A DNA stretch of 41,531 nt, taken from Woeseiaceae bacterium. GTDB lineage: Bacteria > Pseudomonadota > Gammaproteobacteria > Steroidobacterales > Woeseiaceae. Location of the stretch: contig JAJFKQ010000260.1 in assembly GCA_021773155.1 (NCBI GenBank), forward strand, positions 1 through 41,531. Reading direction: 5' to 3'. Shown here in pieces: positions 9,975-19,320 of this stretch (position 1 is its first letter; each line of letters starts with the position of its first letter). The notes beneath the pieces were generated by a model. The model was not told the origin of the DNA and ran no database searches. It saw only the letters and a list, made by a program, of their open reading frames with translations. The position numbers and the translations under genes were made by a program.

Positions 9975-10891
9975 CGCAAGTCGGTCTGCGTAATAAATTC
10001 ATATGCCGGGGCGCGTCGTTTGCCCGGCAGCTGCAGTGACTCCAGTCGCAAACCGCCGTGCCCACAGGCAATGACGATGCCGGCAGCATCGTATTGCACG
10101 AACGACCCGGGCGCAGCACTCACGTCGGCAACAACGGATGCCTGCCAGACCTTCACGCGCAATTCGTTGCCGGCGAAAAAGAAAGCTCCGGGTACAGGGT
10201 TGTAGGCCCGAATTCGGCGCTGCAGTTCATCTGCCGATAGCGTCCAGTCGAGCTCGGCATCCTGCTTCTGTATCTTGCCGGCGTAGGTCACCAGCGATTC
10301 GTCTTGCGGGGCCGGATTAATCTCGCCGCGCAGTATTTTCGGAAGATCCTTCACCAGAAGCTCGCCACCGAGAACCGCGAGGCGATCATGCAACTCACCC
10401 GCGTTTTCATCTTTTCCAATAGCAATGACACTTTCGGAATAGACCGGACCACAATCCAGGCCCGCGGTCATGCGCATCAGGCTCACGCCCGTCGTTTCGT
10501 CGGCGGAGAGTATTACCGCCTGTATCGGTGCGGCACCTCGCCACCGCGGCAACACCGACGCATGCACGTTGAGACAACCGTGGGTCGGAATATCGAGTAC
10601 GTTCTGCGGCAGTATCAAACCATAGGCGGCAACGATCAGGACGTCGGGTTGCAGTGCCGCGAAATCTGCAACGGCCGCCTGATCACGAAAGGTCTCTGGC
10701 TGCAGCACGACAATTCCACGCTCTTCTGCAAAGCGCTTCACGGGACTGGCGGTGACCCGGCGGCCCCGGCCTGCCGGACGGTCCGGCTGTGTGTACACGG
10801 CAACGACGGAGTGTCCGGCGTCGACCAACGCGGCGAGTGACGCAAGCGCGAACTCCGGCGTACCGGCAAAAACTATGCGGGGTGTGCTCAA
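9971..10891 (-). CDS. fmt: Methionyl-tRNA formyltransferase (TTG start)
   Basis: PRIVFAGTPEFALASLAAL, YGLILPQNVLDIPTHGCLNVHASVLPRWRGAAPIQ; start codon TTG at 10891. Confidence 0.96.
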   Translation of the reverse strand: MSTPRIVFAGTPEFALASLAALVDAGHSVVAVYTQPDRPAGRGRRVTASPVKRFAEERGIVVLQPETFRDQAAVADFAALQPDVLIVAAYGLILPQNVLDIPTHGCLNVHASVLPRWRGAAPIQAVILSADETTGVSLMRMTAGLDCGPVYSESVIAIGKDENAGELHDRLAVLGGELLVKDLPKILRGEINPAPQDESLVTYAGKIQKQDAELDWTLSADELQRRIRAYNPVPGAFFFAGNELRVKVWQASVVADVSAAPGSFVQYDAAGIVIACGHGGLRLESLQLPGKRRAPAYEFITQTDLR

Positions 10892-10934
10892 CGTTTACGG
10901 CCTAGGGCCTGTTAACACTATGCGAGCCATCACT

Positions 10935-11033
10935 GCTGGAGCTGTGTTGTCGTCCAGCAAGGCGGAAGGAGCGCCATGTAGTCATTCTACATAAGCGACT
11001 GACAACGCCACTGGACGACAACACAGCTCCAGC
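10935..11033. repeat. Internal inverted repeat 1 of MITE (perfect 23-bp arms)
   Basis: gctggagctgtgttgtcgtccag (10935-10957) and ctggacgacaacacagctccagc (11011-11033). Confidence 0.9.
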
Positions 11034-11040
11034 CCTTCGG

Positions 11041-11139
11041 GTTGAGTCCCCAAAAGTGCCACTTGGCGTTGCTCGTCGCTTATTTGGAATAACCAAACCA
11101 CTCTCCTCGCGCCTTGATTGGCGCTTTTGGGGACTCAAC
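11041..11139. repeat. Internal inverted repeat 2 of MITE (19/20 bp arms)
   Basis: gttgagtccccaaaagtgcc (11041-11060) and ggcgcttttggggactcaac (11120-11139). Confidence 0.85.
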
Positions 11140-11168
11140 AGTGATCACTCGCATAGTGTTAACAGGCC

Positions 11169-11678
11169 CTAGACGACTGCTTGCTGGCGACGCTCTTTTT
11201 CGAGCTTCTTGCGAATGCGCGTTCGCTTCGCCTCGGACAGATAATCCACAAATAACTTGCCATCCAGATGGTCGATCTCGTGCTGGATACAAACGGCGAG
11301 CAGGCCGCGCGACTCAAGTTCGACCTCAACACCTTCGCGGTCAAGAAAACGCACCTTGATGTGCTCGGAGCGCTCGACCTCTTCGTAATAACCTGGCACA
11401 GACAAACAACCCTCATCCGTAGCTATCACACCGTCTTTCTCGAGAATTTCGGGATTGATCAACACGTGGGGATCATCTCTGTCGACAGAAACATCCGTTA
11501 CCAGCAAGCGCTGATGAACGTCGACCTGCGTGGCGGCAAGCCCGATGCCCGGAGCTGCGTACATGGTTTCGAGCATATCGCCGATTAATTTGCGCAATTC
11601 ATCGTCGACGGCCACTACCGGGGTCGCCTTGGTCCTGAGGCGGGGGTCAGGGAACTCGAGAATCTTCAGTTTTGCCAT
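11169..11678 (-). CDS. def: Peptide deformylase
   Basis: [18 protein letters not shown] start at 11678; [42 protein letters not shown]. Confidence 0.96.
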   Translation of the reverse strand: MAKLKILEFPDPRLRTKATPVVAVDDELRKLIGDMLETMYAAPGIGLAATQVDVHQRLLVTDVSVDRDDPHVLINPEILEKDGVIATDEGCLSVPGYYEEVERSEHIKVRFLDREGVEVELESRGLLAVCIQHEIDHLDGKLFVDYLSEAKRTRIRKKLEKERRQQAVV

Positions 11679-11956
11679 AATTTGAACATAAGCCAATTGG
11701 CCCGCATTGGGTCAAAATCAACCCTGTTGAAATATGTAATCAGGCGATATTTCGCGTGAATTACCCAAAAAGTGACCTAAATGTTTGACTTTATTGAATA
11801 AGATGGCAGACAATGCTGCCAGATTTATGTCCATTCCAGCGCATTTTGCGACCGGAAATGTGACGTATTTGGCAGCCTCGGCGGTACCGGACCGACATAG
11901 TATAGCAACGCCACGAAAGTACTGGCCCGAACTAAAGTATGGAGCACCCGCGAATC

Positions 11957-13129
11957 ATGTCTCTCTGCAAGAAATACCTGAATATTGGCCTCCAGCTGAC
12001 CACGGCCACGCTGACTGCAGCACTGGTAGGATGCTCGTTAAATCCGGTTTCGAACAGCGACGAGCCGCAAGTCTCTGTGCCCAGTGCCTCGACGACTCAG
12101 TCGCAAGGCAACACCGCATCGACGAGCTCGATGCCCGCGCGGTACGAACCTGTTGTTGAGCGCATCAACGAGCCTGTGCCACTGGCCGAAGGTCATCCGA
12201 ATGAATATGTCGTGCAGGTTGGCGACACCCTCTGGGACATCTCTGCGACCTTCCTGAAGGACCCGTGGTATTGGCCGGAAATCTGGTATGTGAACCCGGA
12301 CATCGAGAATCCGCACCTTATATACCCGGGTGACGTTTTGGGTCTCGTGTACATCAATGGGCAGGCACGCATCACGAACGTCCGCGCATCGGCCTATCGC
12401 ATGTCTCCACAGGCGCGTGTATCGCCGCTGTCAGAAGCGGCTAAGAGTATTCGTTTTGAGGATGTCTCAGCGTTCCTGAGCTCCGGTGTTGTGCTTGAGA
12501 AAAATCAGGCTGACGCTCTGCCATACCTGCTCGATACACGTGGCGATCACTTGATGGCGTCGGCCGGTAATGAGATTTACGTTCGCGGTATCACTAATGA
12601 TATGCCGAGCGCTCGCTACAACCTCGTACATATCGGTGATGCGCTGGTTGATCCGGACGATAACCGTTTGATCGGCTACCACGGCATCATGATTGGCGAG
12701 GGTAGCCTGCGCCGCACCGGTGATCCAGCGACGGTCGCGCTAACCAGCACGACGCAGGAAGCCATCGTGGGCGACCGTTTGCTCCCGGCTGCTGTCGATG
12801 TGCCGCTGAACTTCTTCCCACGCTCGCCGAACACCACTATTGATGGCCGAATTATTTCGGTTGTTGGTGGCGTTTCCCTGATCGGCCAGTATCAGGTTGT
12901 GGTTATGAACCGCGGTTCTGCCAACGGCCTGTCAGTCGGAGATGTGCTGACAGTATTCCAGGCCGGCGGCGTCGTTAATGACCGGATCGGTGGCGGTAAC
13001 GTCAAATTGCCTGACGAAGAGGCGGGTACGGTAATGGTCTTCAAGACATATGACCGTATTAGCTACGGTCTGGTAATGGAGGCAACACAAGCGATTCATA
13101 TCCATGACTCCATTCGTAACCCGACCTGA
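11957..13129 (+). CDS. LysM-domain lipoprotein
   Basis: Lipobox LVGC; HPNEYVVQVGDTLWDISATFLKDPWYWPEIWYVNPDIENPHLIYPGDVL is a LysM domain; upstream of dprA. Confidence 0.88.
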   Translation: MSLCKKYLNIGLQLTTATLTAALVGCSLNPVSNSDEPQVSVPSASTTQSQGNTASTSSMPARYEPVVERINEPVPLAEGHPNEYVVQVGDTLWDISATFLKDPWYWPEIWYVNPDIENPHLIYPGDVLGLVYINGQARITNVRASAYRMSPQARVSPLSEAAKSIRFEDVSAFLSSGVVLEKNQADALPYLLDTRGDHLMASAGNEIYVRGITNDMPSARYNLVHIGDALVDPDDNRLIGYHGIMIGEGSLRRTGDPATVALTSTTQEAIVGDRLLPAAVDVPLNFFPRSPNTTIDGRIISVVGGVSLIGQYQVVVMNRGSANGLSVGDVLTVFQAGGVVNDRIGGGNVKLPDEEAGTVMVFKTYDRISYGLVMEATQAIHIHDSIRNPT

Positions 13130-13152
13130 GTCAAACTTACAGTCTTGACGAA

Positions 13153-13180
13153 AAACGGCGCCTTAAGGCGCCGTTTATTT
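13153..13180 (+). terminator. Rho-independent terminator after the LysM gene
   Basis: AAACGGCGCC-TTAA-GGCGCCGTTT followed by a T-rich ATTTT. Confidence 0.8.
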
Positions 13181-13220
13181 TGCGTTATGCTTATGCTCCA
13201 GTCTTTGATCAAGGCCAAGA

Positions 13221-14315
13221 ATGAAGCATCAGGCATGGCTAACCCTGGCACACGCATACGTGAGCGTCGCCGAGTATATCGCCCTCAAAGATCGCTTCGG
13301 TGAAATCGATGCGATAGTCGGGCAAAGTGAGCAGCGACTTCGCGAAGCCGGCCTGGCAGACAAGAAGGCGAGAGCAGTCTCCTCTCCAGACGTGAAGGGC
13401 ATTGAGGCCGCAATGCGTTGGCTCAACGAAGACGCGCACAACCTCGTCGCGTACGGCACCGATGAATACCCTGAAATGCTGACGCAACTCCGTGGCGCGC
13501 CGTTAATGTTGTCCGTCAATGGCGACAGAAATGCTCTGCACCTGCCCTCGCTCGCGATAATTGGCAGCCGAAATCCGACCCGCGGTGGGGTTCGGAACGC
13601 AGTCGAATTTTCCAGACACCTTGCCAAAAGCAGCTACGTCATTGTCAGTGGACTCGCACAGGGCATCGATACCGCCGCGCATCATGGCGCGTTAGACGTC
13701 GGCCGTAAGACCGTGGCGTTTCTTGGCCATGGTATTGATCGAGTTTACCCGGCCCGGAACTATGATCTGGCACATCAGATCGCTGCGACGGGCGCACTTG
13801 TCACCGAATACCCGCTCGGCGCACCGCCCGACAAGCGACACTTTCCGGAACGCAACAGGTTGATCAGCGGCCTGTCACTCGGGACGCTGGTTATCGAAGC
13901 TGCCAGACGCAGCGGCTCGTTGATTACAGCGCGTCTGGCGGCCGAGCAGGGACGAGAGGTTTTTGCCTTGCCCGGTTCTATCCATAATCCACTGGCGCGC
14001 GGCTGCCACGAACTCATTCGGCAAGGCGCGAAACTCGTTGAAACGGCTGCTGACATCGGCGCTGAACTCGCACCACTGACCGGGCACTTGCGGCAAAACG
14101 TAATGAAATCAACGACGAACAAGTCACCGTTGCCTGACGACGACAACGACTACGCGGAGTTGCGCAAAATTCTCAGCCATGACCCGGCAACTATTGACTA
14201 TCTGGAAAATCAATCCAGATTGACGATTGATCAGCTTTCCTCCATGCTCCTGATCCTGGAGCTTCATGGTGAAGTTGAGTCGCTATCTGGCGGACGCTAC
14301 GCATTAATTGCTTGA
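13221..14315 (+). CDS. dprA: DNA processing protein DprA
   Basis: LAIIGSRNPTRGGVRNAVEFSRHLA...VSGLAQGIDTAAHHGAL, FPERNRLISGLSLGTLVIEAARRSGSLITARLAAEQGREVFALPG. Confidence 0.96.
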   Translation: MKHQAWLTLAHAYVSVAEYIALKDRFGEIDAIVGQSEQRLREAGLADKKARAVSSPDVKGIEAAMRWLNEDAHNLVAYGTDEYPEMLTQLRGAPLMLSVNGDRNALHLPSLAIIGSRNPTRGGVRNAVEFSRHLAKSSYVIVSGLAQGIDTAAHHGALDVGRKTVAFLGHGIDRVYPARNYDLAHQIAATGALVTEYPLGAPPDKRHFPERNRLISGLSLGTLVIEAARRSGSLITARLAAEQGREVFALPGSIHNPLARGCHELIRQGAKLVETAADIGAELAPLTGHLRQNVMKSTTNKSPLPDDDNDYAELRKILSHDPATIDYLENQSRLTIDQLSSMLLILELHGEVESLSGGRYALIA

Positions 14316-14336
14316 AGATAAGGAGCTGCTCCAAGC

Positions 14337-14813
14337 ATGAAAGAAAACGTACTCGACGTACTAATGTACCTGTTTGAAACCTACGTCGAAACAGAAGAAG
14401 ATCCGGAGCCCGACCAGCACGAACTGCGGCTTGAGCTGTCGCATGCGGGCTTTGGTGACGCCGAGATCGAGCGTGCGCTCGAATGGCTCGATGGACTAAC
14501 AGACCATCAGGAGAGCCTCAATTACGGCAACCTGTCCGCACATGCCACTCGTATCTATAACGACTTCGAGCACGCGCGACTCGATGCGAGTTGTCGTGGC
14601 TACATCACCTACCTCGAGCAAACGGGAATCCTGTCACCACCTCAACGCGAGCTACTCGTCGACCGCCTTCTGGCCCTGGAAACGGCAGACATCGACGTCG
14701 AGCAGATTAAGTGGGTGGTCCTGATGGTGCTGTTCAGCCAGCCCGGTCAGGAACAGGCTTATGCTCGTATGGAAGACCTCGTTTTCGAGGAAAGTCCTGA
14801 CTCTGTCCATTAG
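14337..14813 (+). CDS. smg: Smg family protein (DUF494)
   Basis: MKENVLDVLMYLFETYVE..., position between dprA and topA. Confidence 0.9.
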   Translation: MKENVLDVLMYLFETYVETEEDPEPDQHELRLELSHAGFGDAEIERALEWLDGLTDHQESLNYGNLSAHATRIYNDFEHARLDASCRGYITYLEQTGILSPPQRELLVDRLLALETADIDVEQIKWVVLMVLFSQPGQEQAYARMEDLVFEESPDSVH

Positions 14814-14859
14814 TACGATTTCCCAATTTCCTTGACAGTTCGCTGCCAAGCACGTAATT

Positions 14860-14887
14860 AAACCGCGGCACAGTCCGCGGTTTTGTA
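14860..14887 (+). terminator. Hairpin terminator between smg and topA
   Basis: AAACCGCGG-CACAGT-CCGCGGTTTTG. Confidence 0.65.
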
Positions 14888-14890
14888 TGT

Positions 14891-17356
14891 TTGAGTCGGA
14901 TAAATCCGAGTAAAAGGGTCACAAACCAGAAAATGTCGAAGAATCTCGTAATAGTCGAATCGCCCGCCAAGGCGAGCACGATCAGCAAGTATCTGGGCAA
15001 GGACTTTGAGGTCCTGGCGTCCTATGGCCACGTCCGCGACCTGATACCCAAGGAAGGCGCCGTCGATACGGAAAACCAGTTTTCGATGAAATACCAGATC
15101 ATCGAGCGCAACGAAAAGCATGTAAACGCGATCATACGCGCACTGAAGAAGGCCGATGCCCTGTACCTCGCGACTGACCCGGATCGCGAAGGTGAAGCCA
15201 TCTCATGGCATCTGGTCGAGCTCCTGAAAGAAAAGAAGGCGCTGGATAATAAGGACGTACATCGCGTCGTCTTTCATGAAATCACCAAGCAGGCCGTCCG
15301 CGACGCTGTTGCCAGTCCGCGCGAAATCTCGGGCGATCTCGTAGGAGCACAACAAGCACGTCGTGCACTCGATTATCTCGTTGGCTTTAATCTGTCGCCG
15401 CTGCTGTGGAAAAAAGTGCAGCGGGGCCTCTCGGCAGGTCGCGTACAAAGTCCTGCCTTGCGCATGATTGTCGAGCGCGAACTCGAAATCGAGGCTTTCA
15501 AGGCACGCGAATACTGGTCGATTGAGGCCGATGTCAGCAAGAACGAGCAGCCGTTCGCTTCGCGCCTGGTTAGCTATAAGGGCAACAAGGTCGAACAGTT
15601 CAGTTTTGAAAATGAGGATGCCGCGCGAGAGGTCGAGAAAACTATCCTCGACGCCGCCGGCGGCGAACTCAATGTTCTTAGCGTTAACAAGCGTCAGCGT
15701 CGTCGTAATCCGACCGCGCCGTTTACGACATCTACTCTGCAGCAGGAAGCATCGCGAAAGCTGGGGTTCAACACTCAACGCACCATGCGGGTTGCACAGA
15801 AACTCTACGAAGGTATCGCCCTGCCCGGCGAGGATCAGGTAGGCCTTATTTCTTACATGCGTACCGATTCCGTCACGCTCGCAGACGTAGCCGTTGCAGA
15901 GATTCGCGACGTCATCACGGAGCGCTACGGTGCCGAAAATGTTCCTGAGGAACCGAGAAAATTCAAAACCAAGTCCAAGAACGCTCAGGAAGCGCACGAA
16001 GCAATACGCCCAACTTCTGTTGCGCGCACGCCTGATGATTTGAAAGCAGTGCTTGATGAGGATCAGTTCAAACTGTATTCACTCATCTGGAAGCGCACCA
16101 TGGCGTGCCAGATGGTGCCGGCCGTGTTTGACACGGTCGCAATTGAAATGGCGGCTGGCCCGGCTGATGACGGCCATCGCATGCGCGCCAACGGCTCGGT
16201 CCTGGTTGAGCCAGGCTTCATGGCGGTCTACCAGGAAGGTAAAGACGACGCCAAAGATGACGACGGCGATCGCCTGCTACCGGAAATCGAGGAAGGCGAT
16301 ACGATCAAGCTCGACAAGCTGCGCCCCGAACAGCATTTCACAGAACCACCACCGAGGTTCACCGAGGCAAGTCTCGTTAAGACACTCGAAGAATACGGCA
16401 TCGGCCGACCGTCAACCTACGCGAGCATTATCGCGACGTTGAAGAATCGCGAATATGTCGAGATGGATGCGAAACGCTTTTTCCCGACCGATATTGGTCG
16501 CATCGTCATCGGCTTCCTGACCGAACACTTTACGCAGTACGTCGACTATGACTTCACTGCGAATCTTGAAGACGATCTCGATTTGGTTTCGCTCGGTCAG
16601 AAAGACTGGGTACCGCTGCTCGAGAAATTCTGGGGTCCGTTCCACCAGCTTTGCGAGGACAAAGAAACCTCGGTTACTCGTGAACAGGTCGCTCAGGCTC
16701 GCGAGCTCGGCACCGATCCGAAAAGTGGCAAACCGGTTACTGTGCGTATGGGCCGTTACGGACCCTTCGTACAGATTGGCACTAAGGACGATGAGGAAAA
16801 ACCCAGGTTCGCGGGCTTGCGTCCCGGTCAGAAGATGGCCGACATCGATCTTGCAACGGCGATGGAGCTGTTCAAGTTACCGCGCAAACTAGGTGAAACC
16901 GAGGATGGATTACCCGTGTCAGCCAGTGTTGGCCGGTTCGGTCCTTATATTCGTTACGGCGACAAATACGTTTCAATGAAGGAAGATGATCCGTACACGG
17001 TTGAGTTACCGCGCGCACTCGAACTCATCGCCGAGAAAATAATGATTGATGCCAATCGCATCATTCTGGATTTCGAAGCTGAGGGAATTCAGGTATTGAA
17101 CGGCCGTTACGGACCGTACATTACTAATAAGGAAAAGAATGCCCGTGTACCGAAAGACCGTGAGCCGAAATCATTGACGCTTGAAGAGTGCATGGAGTTG
17201 CTCGCAGCCGCACCCGTTCGCGGCCGACGCGGCAAGAAGAAGACCGCCAAGAAGAAAGTTGCAAAGAAGGCGGCGGCAAAGAAAAAGGTCGCTAAAAAGA
17301 AAGCCGCCAATAAGAAACCGGCAAAGAAAAAAGCAGCGAAAAAAAAGAGAAGCTAG
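14891..17356 (+). CDS. topA: DNA topoisomerase I with a Lys/Ala-rich C-terminal tail (MSKNLVIVESPAKA start probably at 14933)
   Basis: NLVIVESPAKASTISKYLG, YLATDPDREGEAISWHL, SYMRTDSVTLADVA; Crpt-type RYGPF repeats; KKKTAKKKVAKKAAAKKK tail. Confidence 0.96.
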   Translation: MSRINPSKRVTNQKMSKNLVIVESPAKASTISKYLGKDFEVLASYGHVRDLIPKEGAVDTENQFSMKYQIIERNEKHVNAIIRALKKADALYLATDPDREGEAISWHLVELLKEKKALDNKDVHRVVFHEITKQAVRDAVASPREISGDLVGAQQARRALDYLVGFNLSPLLWKKVQRGLSAGRVQSPALRMIVERELEIEAFKAREYWSIEADVSKNEQPFASRLVSYKGNKVEQFSFENEDAAREVEKTILDAAGGELNVLSVNKRQRRRNPTAPFTTSTLQQEASRKLGFNTQRTMRVAQKLYEGIALPGEDQVGLISYMRTDSVTLADVAVAEIRDVITERYGAENVPEEPRKFKTKSKNAQEAHEAIRPTSVARTPDDLKAVLDEDQFKLYSLIWKRTMACQMVPAVFDTVAIEMAAGPADDGHRMRANGSVLVEPGFMAVYQEGKDDAKDDDGDRLLPEIEEGDTIKLDKLRPEQHFTEPPPRFTEASLVKTLEEYGIGRPSTYASIIATLKNREYVEMDAKRFFPTDIGRIVIGFLTEHFTQYVDYDFTANLEDDLDLVSLGQKDWVPLLEKFWGPFHQLCEDKETSVTREQVAQARELGTDPKSGKPVTVRMGRYGPFVQIGTKDDEEKPRFAGLRPGQKMADIDLATAMELFKLPRKLGETEDGLPVSASVGRFGPYIRYGDKYVSMKEDDPYTVELPRALELIAEKIMIDANRIILDFEAEGIQVLNGRYGPYITNKEKNARVPKDREPKSLTLEECMELLAAAPVRGRRGKKKTAKKKVAKKAAAKKKVAKKKAANKKPAKKKAAKKKRS

Positions 17357-17363
17357 GGGCTGA

Positions 17364-17912
17364 ATGACGACGCCTGCCGACAATGCTGCGAAGGTTTTAC
17401 GCGGCGGCGGCGTTATCGCCTATCCGACGGAAGGCGTCTTCGGTCTCGGATGCCTGCCCAATGAACTCGCAGCGGTACAGCGCATTCTGGACATCAAGCG
17501 ACGCGATCCGTCCAAGGGCCTCATCCTGATTGCCGCCAACCCATCACAGCTCCATGGCTGGATCGATCTGCCGGAAAATGCCTGCCTGCCCGATCCCGAC
17601 CCGAACAATCCAGTCACATGGATCGTTCCCGCCGCGGACCAGGTCACTATCGCTGTGCGCGGCGACAATGCTGGTATTGCGGTTCGAATTACAACAAACC
17701 CCGTCGCACAGGCAATCTGTCTCGCCGCACGGTCACCCATAGTATCGACCAGCGCAAATCTCAGCGGACATGCCGCAGCAGAAGACCAGGTCAGCCTTCG
17801 CCGCCAGTTCGGAGGTCTAGTAGACTACGTCGTACCCGGTGACTGCGGTCCGTCTTCCGGGCCATCGGAAATCCGCATTCTGGCGACCGGGGAAGTATTA
17901 CGACCCCGCTAA
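17364..17912 (+). CDS. tsaC: L-threonylcarbamoyladenylate synthase (Sua5/YciO/YrdC)
   Basis: GGVIAYPTEGVFGLGCLPNE, RRDPSKGLILIAANPSQL, PIVSTSANLSG. Confidence 0.93.
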   Translation: MTTPADNAAKVLRGGGVIAYPTEGVFGLGCLPNELAAVQRILDIKRRDPSKGLILIAANPSQLHGWIDLPENACLPDPDPNNPVTWIVPAADQVTIAVRGDNAGIAVRITTNPVAQAICLAARSPIVSTSANLSGHAAAEDQVSLRRQFGGLVDYVVPGDCGPSSGPSEIRILATGEVLRPR

Positions 17913-17928
17913 TTGAGAGCACGAAAGA

Positions 17929-18837
17929 TTGAGCGATATCGATCAGGTAAAAACCTATTTGCAGGAACTGCAAAATCACATCTGCGCCGAGCTGGAACAA
18001 CTGGATGGCAAGGCGACATTCGCCAAGGACAGCTGGAAGCGCGCCGGTGGTGGTGGTGGCGAAAGTCGTGTGTTGTCCGACGGTGCAGTCTTCGAGCAGG
18101 CCGGCGTTGGATTCTCACACGTCTTCGGAGATCGGATGCCGCCGTCGGCGACCAAGCATCGGCCTGAGCTCGCAGGCAGGAAGTTTCAGGCGGTCGGCGT
18201 GTCACTGGTACTGCATCCGCATAACCCGTACATACCAACCACACACGCGAATTTTCGTTTCTTCACCGCCGGTGAGGAAAATCCCATCTGGTGGTTCGGC
18301 GGTGGCTTTGATCTAACTCCGTACTACCCGTTTCGCGAAGACGTCGTGCACTGGCATCAGACGGCGAAGGCTTCCTGCGACCCCTTCGGCAAGGCGCTGT
18401 ATCCACGCTACAAGCAATGGTGCGATGACTATTTCTATTTGAGGCATCGCGACGAAACACGTGGTGTTGGCGGCCTGTTCTTCGATGACCTCAACGAACC
18501 TGGTTTTGAGAATAGCTTCGCTTTCCTGCAATCCGTGGGCGACAACTTTCTCACAGCGTATAAGCCCATCGTTGCCCGCCGCAGAGATCATCCCTACGGC
18601 GATCGACAGCGCGACTTTCAACTGTACCGCCGTGGACGATACGTCGAATTCAACCTTATTTATGACCGCGGCACACTGTTTGGCTTGCAATCGGGCGGCC
18701 GAACCGAATCAATTCTGATGTCGCTGCCGCCGCAGGTGCGCTGGCAATACGCCTGGGAACCCGAGGCGGGCTCTCCCGAAGAAGAGTTATACCGTGATTA
18801 CCTGCAGCCTCATGACTGGCTTGGAGGTGCCGAATGA
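17929..18837 (+). CDS. hemF: Oxygen-dependent coproporphyrinogen III oxidase (TTG start)
   Basis: [60 protein letters not shown]. Confidence 0.96.
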   Translation: MSDIDQVKTYLQELQNHICAELEQLDGKATFAKDSWKRAGGGGGESRVLSDGAVFEQAGVGFSHVFGDRMPPSATKHRPELAGRKFQAVGVSLVLHPHNPYIPTTHANFRFFTAGEENPIWWFGGGFDLTPYYPFREDVVHWHQTAKASCDPFGKALYPRYKQWCDDYFYLRHRDETRGVGGLFFDDLNEPGFENSFAFLQSVGDNFLTAYKPIVARRRDHPYGDRQRDFQLYRRGRYVEFNLIYDRGTLFGLQSGGRTESILMSLPPQVRWQYAWEPEAGSPEEELYRDYLQPHDWLGGAE

Positions 18838-19259
18838 CCGATCAATTACGTCCGTTTCATCTGGCGCTGCCGGTGACAGACCTTACCGCGGCGGAGGCTT
18901 TTTATTGCGGTTTGCTGGGTTGCGGAAAAGGGCGCACAGCATCACGCTGGATCGATCTCGATTTTTTCGGTCACCAGGTCACTTTACATCTGATCGACGC
19001 GGAAGCCGCAGAAGCGCCGACCAACCCCGTTGACGGCGACTCCGTCCCCGCACGCCATTTTGGCATGGTGCTCGATATGGATGATTGGCGCTCGCTGGCT
19101 GATCGCCTTGAGCAGGAAGACTGCAAATTTCTGATTTCACCGCGAATTCGCTTCGCGGGTGAGGTCGGCGAGCAGGCTACACTCTTTATCATTGATCCGA
19201 GCGGCAATGCCCTCGAATTCAAGAGTTTTGCGGATCCGACGCAACTTTTTTCGACCTGA
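18834..19259 (+). CDS. VOC (glyoxalase-fold) family protein
   Basis: [23 protein letters not shown]...[15 protein letters not shown]; overlaps the hemF stop. Confidence 0.85.
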   Translation: MTDQLRPFHLALPVTDLTAAEAFYCGLLGCGKGRTASRWIDLDFFGHQVTLHLIDAEAAEAPTNPVDGDSVPARHFGMVLDMDDWRSLADRLEQEDCKFLISPRIRFAGEVGEQATLFIIDPSGNALEFKSFADPTQLFST

Positions 19260-19320
19260 AGGCATCATAAGCAGGACAGACGGACGCAGTTCGTCGGCAA
19301 TATCGTTCAGGGGACAACTC

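Larger units (their letters stand above)
10906..11168. mobile_element. MITE-like non-autonomous element, 263 bp, with CTAG target duplication
   Basis: Perfect 21-bp TIRs GGCCTGTTAACACTATGCGAG (10906-10926) and complement (11148-11168); flanking CTAG on both sides (10902-10905, 11169-11172); two internal long inverted repeats; no plausible coding sequence. Confidence 0.85.

Noticed and set aside
10902-11138. 78-aa and 70-aa ORFs between fmt and def
   Set aside because: They lie within the MITE, read through its inverted repeats and have no recognisable protein features.
15203-15997. 264-aa minus-strand ORF within topA
   Set aside because: Fully antisense to conserved TopA coding sequence.
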